From positions 1 through 34,788 of the forward strand of contig JAJYLM010000004.1 of the NCBI GenBank assembly GCA_021787655.1: 34,788 bases of DNA. Direction: 5' to 3'. Under the pieces are notes generated by a model. The model worked only from the letters and a program-made list of their open reading frames with translations. It did not search any database and had not been told where the DNA came from. Both the position numbers and the translations under genes were made by a program. This DNA is from a bacterium. GTDB taxonomy: Bacteria > JAMCPX01. Shown piece after piece: positions 11,425 to 18,763 of the stretch (position 1 is its first letter; each line of letters begins with the position of its first letter).

Positions 11425-12330
11425 ATGCGAAAACGGGATTTGACCAGTATATTCGACGTAACAAAGACGGAAATTGGAGACCTGATACAGGAAGCGGTCC
11501 GCCTCAAACAGGAAAAGAAGCCTTCGCTCCCCCTGCGGGGAAAGACGCTCGCCATGATCTTCGAAAAGTCATCGACCAGGACCAGGGTATCGTTCGAAGT
11601 GGGCATGTTCCAGCTCGGCGGTATGGCGCTGTTCCTCAATTCCAGGGATATCCAGCTTTCCCGGGGCGAGACCATCCAGGACACAGCACGAACGATCTCC
11701 CGGTACGTGGACGGCATCATGCTGCGGACCTTTGCGCATGAAAATGTCGTCGGGCTTGCAGGTGCCGCATCCGTTCCCGTGATCAACGGACTTTCTGACC
11801 TTTCGCATCCGTGCCAGATCCTCAGCGACCTGCTCACGGTGTATGAAAAGAAGGGCGATTACCGGAACCTGACCTATGCGTACATCGGCGACGGCAACAA
11901 TGTGCTCAACTCGTGGCTCGAGGCTTCGGGCGTGATCGGCATCAGCCTGAACATCGCGACACCGCCTTCGCACGGGCCGGATCAATCCATTCTCAGCAGG
12001 GCACAGGAGATGAATCCGCGCACCATTCGCCTGTTCGACCGCCCCGAGGACGCGGTCCGGGACGCCGACGTCGTGTACACGGATGTCTGGGTGAGCATGG
12101 GACAGGAGGACGTCCGCATGGAGAAACTCAGGGACTTTGCGGGATTCCAGATCAACGAATCACTGCTCGGACATGCACGCCGTGACGCGATCGTCATGCA
12201 CTGCCTGCCGGCGCACCGGGGAGAAGAAATAACGTCGTCGGTACTGGACGGCGGACAATCCGTCGTGTTCGATCAGGCGGAGAACAGACTCCATATGCAA
12301 AAGGCTATCTTAACGTTTCTCATCAAATAA
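11425..12330 (+). CDS. argF: Ornithine carbamoyltransferase
   Basis: Transfers the carbamoyl group from carbamoyl phosphate to ornithine to give citrulline. The carbamoyl-phosphate loop SSTRTR is at residues 49-54, HPCQ at 128-131, and the ornithine-binding HCLPAHRG begins at 259. DVWVSMGQE is the SMG loop characteristic of ornithine rather than aspartate transcarbamylases. At 301 aa it is full length. AAGAGGAAGGT directly before the ATG is a good ribosome site. Preceded by a terminator and a possible promoter, and followed 14 bases later by glmU. It may share a transcript with the amino-sugar genes. Confidence 0.97.
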   Translation: MRKRDLTSIFDVTKTEIGDLIQEAVRLKQEKKPSLPLRGKTLAMIFEKSSTRTRVSFEVGMFQLGGMALFLNSRDIQLSRGETIQDTARTISRYVDGIMLRTFAHENVVGLAGAASVPVINGLSDLSHPCQILSDLLTVYEKKGDYRNLTYAYIGDGNNVLNSWLEASGVIGISLNIATPPSHGPDQSILSRAQEMNPRTIRLFDRPEDAVRDADVVYTDVWVSMGQEDVRMEKLRDFAGFQINESLLGHARRDAIVMHCLPAHRGEEITSSVLDGGQSVVFDQAENRLHMQKAILTFLIK

Positions 12331-12344
12331 CAGGGGGGATACGC

Positions 12345-13736
12345 ATGGACACAAAACTTTATACCCTTATCCTGGCTGCCGGCGAGGGCAAGCGGATGAA
12401 ATCGGACATTCCGAAGGTCTTTCATCCGATCGGCGGTCTGCCCATGATTGAGTACGTCCTCAGGAGGGCGATCGATCTGCCCTCGGACAAGGTCATCGTG
12501 GTCGTCGGTACCGGCAAGGAGATCATCATGGACTACGTTTCCAAGCGGTTCGAGGATGCCCTGTTTGTCCATCAGGACAAACAGCTCGGGACCGCGGATG
12601 CAGTACGGTGCGCGGCACAGGAACTTGCCGAGCTGGACGGGGATGTCCTGATCCTCAACGGCGATGTCCCGCTGATCAAGCATGTGCTCATCAAGGACTT
12701 CTATGACCACTACAAGAAATCCAAGGCGTCCCTCGGGTTTATCACCGCAACCCTCGACAATCCCGAGGGCTACGGCAGGGTCGTCAAAAAGGCCGGCAAG
12801 TACGCGATCGTCGAAGAGAACGATGCAGACGAGAAAACCAAGAAGGTGCGGGAGATCAACGCCGGTATCTACCTTGCGTCCTGCAAGCTGCTGTTCAAGG
12901 CGCTGGAGCGCGTCAAGCCCTCCCCGGTGACCGGCGAGTTCTATCTCACGGATGTCATCCGCATCATGCAGACCTTGAAAAAGAAGGTGACGAACTACCA
13001 TACCGACGATGCAGACCAGGTGCTGGGCGTCAACACGCGCAGGGCGCTCGCCCACTCCGAGAGCATCCTGAACCAGCGCAAGCTGAACAGGCTCATGGCG
13101 AGCGGCGTCACGATCTTCGATCCGGACAGCACCTATGTTGAACAGGACGTGGTGATCGGCAAGGACAGCATCGTGTATCCGAACTGTTTCATCATGAACG
13201 GCACCAAAATAGGGAAACGGTGCATCATCTGGAACGGGAGCATCATCAAGGACTCCAAGATCAACGACGGTGTCGAGATCAAGCCGTACTCGGTCATCGA
13301 GCAGAGCCTCGTGGGAAAGGACGCTGTCATCGGTCCCTTTGCGCGGCTGAGGCCCGAGACCGTGCTTGACGACAACGTCCATATCGGCAACTTCGTCGAG
13401 ATCAAGAAATCGTCGCTCGGCAAGGGCTCCAAGGCAAACCACCTGTCGTATCTCGGTGACGCCACCATCGGCAGCAGGGTGAACGTCGGCGCAGGCACCA
13501 TAACCTGCAACTACGACGGCTTCAAGAAAAACCCCACCGTGATCGAGGACGAGGCATTCATCGGCAGCGACACTGCGCTCGTCGCACCGGTCCGCATCGG
13601 CAGGGGTGCCATCGTCGGGGCATCGTCGGCCATTACCAAGGACGTTCCGCCGGGTGCGCTCGGCATCGAGCGTGCGGACCAGAGGAATATCGAGGGCTAT
13701 GCCATGAAGCGGAAGAGCAAGCTCGGGGGCAGGTGA
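12345..13736 (+). CDS. glmU: Bifunctional GlmU uridylyltransferase / glucosamine-1-P acetyltransferase
   Basis: Makes UDP-N-acetylglucosamine, the precursor of peptidoglycan and lipid A, in two steps. The N-terminal pyrophosphorylase domain (about 1-230) has LILAAGEGKRMKSDIPKVFH and ILNGDVPLI. NAGIYLASCKLLFKAL and the sugar-binding GEFYLTD follow. The C-terminal half (about 250-450) is a left-handed beta-helix of hexapeptide repeats, including KANHLSYLGDATIG and GAGTITCNYDGF, the acetyltransferase active-site region. 463 aa is the normal size. AGGGGGGAT precedes the start. The stop codon overlaps the start of glmS (TGATG), so GlmS and GlmU, consecutive enzymes of one pathway, are translationally coupled. 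Confidence 0.97.
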   Translation: MDTKLYTLILAAGEGKRMKSDIPKVFHPIGGLPMIEYVLRRAIDLPSDKVIVVVGTGKEIIMDYVSKRFEDALFVHQDKQLGTADAVRCAAQELAELDGDVLILNGDVPLIKHVLIKDFYDHYKKSKASLGFITATLDNPEGYGRVVKKAGKYAIVEENDADEKTKKVREINAGIYLASCKLLFKALERVKPSPVTGEFYLTDVIRIMQTLKKKVTNYHTDDADQVLGVNTRRALAHSESILNQRKLNRLMASGVTIFDPDSTYVEQDVVIGKDSIVYPNCFIMNGTKIGKRCIIWNGSIIKDSKINDGVEIKPYSVIEQSLVGKDAVIGPFARLRPETVLDDNVHIGNFVEIKKSSLGKGSKANHLSYLGDATIGSRVNVGAGTITCNYDGFKKNPTVIEDEAFIGSDTALVAPVRIGRGAIVGASSAITKDVPPGALGIERADQRNIEGYAMKRKSKLGGR

Positions 13737-15565
13737 TGTGCGGTATCGTCGGATACATCGGCAGGCGGCACGCCCTCCCCATCATCCTTGACGGACTGAA
13801 GCGGCTCGAATACCGGGGATACGATTCGTCGGGTGTCGCGATCATCACGGACAAGGGACTGAGTATCAAACGGAAGAAAGGCAAGATAAAGGACCTCGTC
13901 CAGCTCATCGAGCACGAAACCATCGACGGGACCACCGGCCTCGGCCATACGCGGTGGGCCACGCACGGAAAGCCGTCGGACGAGAACGCCCACCCGCACC
14001 GGGCAGGCGATGTTGTCGTGGTCCACAACGGCATCATAGAAAATTATACGGAGCTGCGTGCACTGCTCCAGGGCAGAGGGCACCATTTCAAGTCAGAAAC
14101 AGATACCGAGATCATCGCCCACCTGATCGAAGACCACCTGAAGTCCGGCGCGTCGTTCGAAGACGCGGTCTTCGCCTCGGTCAAGCAGCTGCGCGGCTCG
14201 TTCGCGCTCGGCGTGCTCTCAGCGAAGAACCCGGACCGCCTGATCGCCGTCCGGGAAGCAAGCCCGCTGGTCATCGGGTTCGGCAACAGCGAAAACATCT
14301 TCGCATCCGACATGCCCGCAATCCTGCCGTACACCAACAAAATGCTGTTCATGCACGACGGCACGATCGCGGTCATAACCGCTGAAGACGTCCGGGTCTT
14401 CGACTTTGCCGGGAACGCCCTGCCGGTGCATCCCAAGCAGTTCGACATCAGCCCGGCAATGGCGGAAAAAGGCGGGTACAAGCACTTCATGCAGAAGGAG
14501 ATCTTCGAGCAGCCGCAGGCCATCACGGACACCGTGCGGGACCGGATCCTGTTCGACACCAGGGAGATCGATCTCAAGGAGGCAGGCATCGACAACCGGC
14601 TCCTCCACGCACTGAAGCGCATCAATTTTGTCGCGTGCGGCACGTCGTACCATGCAGGCCTGACCGGCAAGTACATCATCGAGGAGATGACCGGTATCCC
14701 GGTCGATGTTGAGGTAGCCTCAGAGTTCAGGTACAAAACACCGCTCCTCGGCAGCGATACCCTGACGGTCGCGATATCCCAGTCCGGTGAAACGGCGGAC
14801 ACGCTCGCGGCGATACGGCTCGCAAAAAAACACGGCAGCCAGGTCCTGAGTATCTGCAACGTGATCGACAGTACCATTGCACGGGAATCGGACCATGTCC
14901 TGTACACGCATGCTGGCCCTGAGATCAGCGTTGCCTCAACCAAGGCATTCACCTCCCAGCTCGTCTCCATCTACCTGCTGGCTATCCACATCGGCAGAAG
15001 CCTCGGGAGGCTCTCCCGTCAGCAGACGGCTTCATACCTTGACGCACTCGTCTCCATCCCCGTGCTGCTGGATACGATGCTCAAGCAGGAGGACTGTATC
15101 GTCACCATCGCCAAGCAGTACGCGAAGCACTCCGACTTTTTGTACCTGGGCAGGGGCATCAGCTACCCCGTCGCACTGGAGGGCGCGCTCAAGCTCAAGG
15201 AGATTTCCTATATCCACGCAGAGGGCTATCCCGCGGGCGAGATCAAGCACGGCCCCATTGCCCTCGTCAACCGTGACATGCCCGTGGTTTTCGTCGCCGT
15301 CAAGGGCAAGGTCTATGAGAAGATCAAAAATAATATAGAAGAGGTGAAGGCGCGCGACGGCCGGATCATCAGCTTCACCAATGCCGATGACGCAGGTATC
15401 CGGGAATTGTCAGATGAGCTGTTTGTGCTCCCGGCGATCGACGAGCTGTTTACCCCCATCCTTTCCATCGTTCCCCTCCAGCTGCTCGCATACCATATCG
15501 CCGTCATGAACGGCACGGATGTTGACCAGCCCAAGAACCTTGCAAAAAGCGTTACCGTGGAATAA
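13736..15565 (+). CDS. glmS: Glutamine-fructose-6-phosphate aminotransferase (isomerizing)
   Basis: First committed step of amino-sugar synthesis: fructose-6-P + glutamine to glucosamine-6-P. The track starts at GTG 13733. The real start must be ATG 13736, because the catalytic cysteine has to follow the initiator Met (MCGIVGYIG). This gives 609 aa, the classic length. The glutaminase domain (about 1-240) shows RGYDSSG, HTRWATHG and VVHNGIIENY. The two SIS isomerase domains show CGTSYHAG, SQSGETADTLAA and STKAFTSQL. The C-terminus is DQPKNLAKSVTVE. The leader shows no glmS ribozyme, since the gene overlaps glmU directly. Confidence 0.97.
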   Translation: MCGIVGYIGRRHALPIILDGLKRLEYRGYDSSGVAIITDKGLSIKRKKGKIKDLVQLIEHETIDGTTGLGHTRWATHGKPSDENAHPHRAGDVVVVHNGIIENYTELRALLQGRGHHFKSETDTEIIAHLIEDHLKSGASFEDAVFASVKQLRGSFALGVLSAKNPDRLIAVREASPLVIGFGNSENIFASDMPAILPYTNKMLFMHDGTIAVITAEDVRVFDFAGNALPVHPKQFDISPAMAEKGGYKHFMQKEIFEQPQAITDTVRDRILFDTREIDLKEAGIDNRLLHALKRINFVACGTSYHAGLTGKYIIEEMTGIPVDVEVASEFRYKTPLLGSDTLTVAISQSGETADTLAAIRLAKKHGSQVLSICNVIDSTIARESDHVLYTHAGPEISVASTKAFTSQLVSIYLLAIHIGRSLGRLSRQQTASYLDALVSIPVLLDTMLKQEDCIVTIAKQYAKHSDFLYLGRGISYPVALEGALKLKEISYIHAEGYPAGEIKHGPIALVNRDMPVVFVAVKGKVYEKIKNNIEEVKARDGRIISFTNADDAGIRELSDELFVLPAIDELFTPILSIVPLQLLAYHIAVMNGTDVDQPKNLAKSVTVE

Positions 15566-16716
15566 TGGAACACGCAGGTATACTCCTCTCCCTGTTTCTC
15601 ATCTTCATAAGCGCAAAACTGTTCAACTACCTCTTTCAAAAGCTCCACATACCGCCCATGCTCGGTGAAATTGCAGCGGGGGTTGTCCTCGGTGCCGGCG
15701 GGCTGCACCTGATCACGGAAACACCGGTGCTCAATGCATTTTCCGAGCTTGGGGCCATGATGCTGCTGTTTGTCGTCGGACTGCACACACGGCTGAAAGA
15801 CATGCTGAAGATCGGCATCGATGCAACCATCGTCGCAACACTCGGTGTCGCACTGCCGCTGGCACTCGGCTATTTTTTCATCCTCTCCACCGGCCACAGG
15901 GGCACAGAGGCGCTGTTTGTCGCAACGGCACTCGTCGCAACATCCGTGGGCATCACCGCACGGGTCCTGAACGACCTGAAACTCGAACATACCGTCTCTG
16001 CAAAGATTATCCTCGGGGCAGCAGTCGCGGACGACATCCTCGGACTGCTCGTGCTCGCGGCAGTCACCGGCGAGACCAACGGACATATCGACGTGTACAA
16101 GATCCTCTCGCTGCTCGTTGTTGCCGTCCTGTTTCTCGCCGGTGTGTTTCTCCTCGGCGGCAGATCCGTGAAACTGCTCAAGAGCAGGCTCGAGCGGTTG
16201 AAGCTGGAGAAAAACGAGTTCATCCTCAGCATGTCCCTGCTCCTCGGCCTGTCCTTCCTGACATCGTTCATCGGAATGGCGGGCATCGTCGGTGCTTTTT
16301 TTGCCGGTTTGCTCATGGCCGAGCTTGAAGACGAGCACCTCGGCGACATGTTCGATTCCATGTATGAATTCCTCGTCCCCTTCTTCTTCGTGATGATCGG
16401 CATGAAGATACAGCCCGGACAGCTCTTCAGCGGCGGCATCATGCTGGTTGCCACGGTCTACACGCTCATTGCGATCGCCGGGAAATACATCGGCTGCGGG
16501 CTTGGGGCTGTGCGGTACGGTCCCCGGGTCATGAACTTCGTCGGTCTCGGCATGATACCGCGGGGAGAGGTCGGTATGATCGTTGCACTGATCGGATTGA
16601 ACATGGGTGTCATCAGCAGCAGCGCTTATGCTGTCATCATCTTCATGGTCGTCGTCACGACCCTGATAACGCCGTTCGTGCTCCAGTTCGTCTCAAAGTA
16701 CGGAGGGGTGAAGTAA
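15565..16716 (+). CDS. Cation/proton antiporter, CPA2 (Kef/NapA-like) family
   Basis: Membrane transporter exchanging Na+ or K+ for H+. The protein is almost wholly hydrophobic, with about 11-13 predicted membrane helices. PPMLGEIAAGVVLGAGGL is the typical first re-entrant segment. VATALVATSVGITARVLNDL and LGAAVADDILGLLVLAAV match the CPA2 core, the paired Asp residues in VADDILG being the ion-binding site in relatives. IPRGEVGMIVALIG is the conserved late segment. At 383 aa it has the membrane domain only, without the C-terminal RCK/TrkA-N domain of full Kef proteins. Its ATG overlaps the glmS TAA, so it is probably co-translated. The link to amino-sugar synthesis is unclear. Substrate is not assignable. 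Confidence 0.88.
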   Translation: MEHAGILLSLFLIFISAKLFNYLFQKLHIPPMLGEIAAGVVLGAGGLHLITETPVLNAFSELGAMMLLFVVGLHTRLKDMLKIGIDATIVATLGVALPLALGYFFILSTGHRGTEALFVATALVATSVGITARVLNDLKLEHTVSAKIILGAAVADDILGLLVLAAVTGETNGHIDVYKILSLLVVAVLFLAGVFLLGGRSVKLLKSRLERLKLEKNEFILSMSLLLGLSFLTSFIGMAGIVGAFFAGLLMAELEDEHLGDMFDSMYEFLVPFFFVMIGMKIQPGQLFSGGIMLVATVYTLIAIAGKYIGCGLGAVRYGPRVMNFVGLGMIPRGEVGMIVALIGLNMGVISSSAYAVIIFMVVVTTLITPFVLQFVSKYGGVK

Positions 16717-16724
16717 CGTCAGCG

Positions 16725-17450
16725 TTACGATTTCTGCTGCAGCGACCCGACGTAGGCATCCAGGATCTGCTGATCGCCCCGATCGAACTCCGTGAACTGA
16801 ACACCCATACCGGCAACCCTGTCGTAACCTGCCGTGGCGCCCTGTTCGCGGTTGACGATGTGGACGATCTCGCCGCTGACCTTGACCTCGCGCGCAGAAC
16901 CGGGAAGGGAGAGGACGAGGTCTACCTTTGAACCGACGGGGAGGGGCTTGTCCGTTGCAATAAAGATGCCCCCCTTGGAAATGTCCTTGGTATACTCCTG
17001 GATAAAATGTTCCGTTGAACGGAAACCCACCTTGATGGTTGCATTGAACCGCTGGTCTTTTCTCCCTTTGGTCGCACTGGTTCTCCTCAGGATGCTCGAC
17101 AGGGCAAACGACACTTCAAAATCACCGATGAATTTCAGGTCCGATGTCAGGATAAACTTGTTCTTGAACTCCTTGCGTTCATTTTCTCCGAACGCCATGA
17201 GTTCAAAGATCTTGGCGCTGTTTTTCTGCCCCCACCGCTTGATCGAATTCACGTACCGCGGAAGAAAGGACGGAAAGTCGAACGAAAAGATGATCCCCAG
17301 AGAGTCACTCGACGACCAGCAGTACAGGTTCATTGACCTGAGGACAGGCGGCTTGTATTCCCGCTTTATTTCTTTCAAAAACTGCTCAACTCCATCTGCT
17401 TTCTGCGATATGTAGGGTACGATTAATGCGATTTCAAAATCTTTATCCAT
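16725..17450 (-). CDS. PilZ-domain protein (probable c-di-GMP receptor)
   Basis: The C-terminal half is a PilZ domain. RKDQR (residues 130-134) is the RxxxR motif and DISKGGIF (from 156) is the D/NxSxxG motif. Both contact cyclic di-GMP in characterised members. The ending MGVQFTEFDRGDQQILDAYV resembles the PilZ subgroup common in deltaproteobacteria. The first about 120 residues have no motif I recognise and could be a YcgR-N-like or degenerate sensor region. GGAG five bases before the ATG supports the start. Both c-di-GMP motifs are intact, so binding is likely. No cyclase, phosphodiesterase or pilus gene lies nearby. Convergent with the antiporter gene, eight bases apart. Confidence 0.88.
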   Translation of the reverse strand: MDKDFEIALIVPYISQKADGVEQFLKEIKREYKPPVLRSMNLYCWSSSDSLGIIFSFDFPSFLPRYVNSIKRWGQKNSAKIFELMAFGENERKEFKNKFILTSDLKFIGDFEVSFALSSILRRTSATKGRKDQRFNATIKVGFRSTEHFIQEYTKDISKGGIFIATDKPLPVGSKVDLVLSLPGSAREVKVSGEIVHIVNREQGATAGYDRVAGMGVQFTEFDRGDQQILDAYVGSLQQKS

Positions 17451-17617
17451 AGGTTCTCCGGTTTTTCTTCTGTATCACAATTCTTCGGAGATGTGAACCG
17501 ACATCGAACTTTCCCTAATTTTTTTCTGGTTTTCGCTGGTATACCTATAGCCCCTGTTCATTGTACTCTGCCGCGTATGTTTGCCTTCCTTTGCGAATCG
17601 TTAGGCTCTGTTGTTAG

Positions 17618-18763
17618 CTATGTTTTTTTGCATTTTGGGCACGAGGTCTGACACTTTCTACAATACGTTTTACCGCACTGCTGACACGGCTTTAAACAAT
17701 GCATGCAGACGATATGCAAATGATCATCGCATACAAGACTGGCGGTCTCACGAAAACAGGACTCGCAGCTCAACGGATCTAATTGTCTATACAGGGGATT
17801 ATAGGTAACAGAAAATTGTCTTGATGCGAGTCTCCTTTTTATTGTTATGCGGCACTGAATAGCCTGTGTGTGTATGGCGATTGCTCCCACGGTCTCCCCT
17901 GTTATGCGCAGGGAATATTTTGCAACCAAGTCCCGTATCTTCCATTCCTGCTCAGACGCTATCGCGGTAAGCTTACCGCGTAGCTTGCTCACATACTCTT
18001 CCGATACTTCTCCAGCGATAGGTGTATTTGTAGATGCATCAACAGTGTTGTTGCCTGTTTTTTTCGCAATCATATCCTTTGTTTGTGTCTTCAGTGTCTC
18101 ATAATACTCATATACCCTCCGGATATCACGGTTGAGTCTTCTTTCAAGGCTCTTGCTAAAACCTGCCATTTCTGCTTCTACCAATTTTGGGGCCGCTCTG
18201 TTGGCAACGTCATACAGCCTTTTCATGGTATCTATAGAGATAGTAGCAGGCCCCTGGTACTCTGTCAGACCTTCCAGTATCTCCGTATCGTGTAGCGCGA
18301 TGACAGAACTGTTGATGTTATTTACCATAATGGGCAGCCAGCCTTCATGCTTCTCATCCGACAACGCGGTATATTTTACAAAAAACAGTATATAAACGAT
18401 TTCTGTCATCTCTGTCGTGTCTATGCGCAAGGTAGCGTTATCAAAGCCTATCTTTTGTGCAACCATGGCTGATACCTTTTCTACGCCGGGTAACTTTGCC
18501 TCAAAGCCGGCAAAGGCAACCCTGCCCGTTAGATCAAGAAGTTTTTTGACAGACAGAAAAAAACCGGAATCATAAGAGGCATAAATTGCACTATCGTGTC
18601 CATGATTGTAAGAGAAGCATAAGGTTGTATATTCTGGTATATTCAGCATTCTAGCTACACGTTGCGGAAGGATAATGGCCATACCGCCGTCCTCCTGTCG
18701 CTCCGTAACAGCACCGTTGAGCATCAATATATTTTCAATAATGTCGGGAAGTGCCTTGCTCAT
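17618..18763 (-). CDS. Unknown protein with cysteine-rich C-terminal zinc-ribbon-like tail; helicase partner
   Basis: I do not recognise the family. 381 aa. Residues 1-330 show no known motif; about 200-290 is helical and charged (KSLERRLNRDIRRVYEYYETLKTQ), possibly coiled coil. The last 49 residues hold five CxxC pairs (333/336, 353/356, 360/363, 368/371, 375/378), one extra Cys (345) and several His. That is enough for two or three zinc sites of ribbon or treble-clef type. Its ATG overlaps the stop of the upstream SNF2 helicase gene (ATGA), so the two are translationally coupled and probably act together. Plausible roles are nucleic-acid recognition or a protein-contact platform for the helicase; this is inference. 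Codon use is AT-richer than in the flanking housekeeping genes. Confidence 0.85.
   Translation of the reverse strand: MSKALPDIIENILMLNGAVTERQEDGGMAIILPQRVARMLNIPEYTTLCFSYNHGHDSAIYASYDSGFFLSVKKLLDLTGRVAFAGFEAKLPGVEKVSAMVAQKIGFDNATLRIDTTEMTEIVYILFFVKYTALSDEKHEGWLPIMVNNINSSVIALHDTEILEGLTEYQGPATISIDTMKRLYDVANRAAPKLVEAEMAGFSKSLERRLNRDIRRVYEYYETLKTQTKDMIAKKTGNNTVDASTNTPIAGEVSEEYVSKLRGKLTAIASEQEWKIRDLVAKYSLRITGETVGAIAIHTQAIQCRITIKRRLASRQFSVTYNPLYRQLDPLSCESCFRETASLVCDDHLHIVCMHCLKPCQQCGKTYCRKCQTSCPKCKKT

Noticed and set aside
13700-13736. glmS ribozyme
   Set aside because: glmS overlaps glmU with no leader, so there is no room for the ribozyme.
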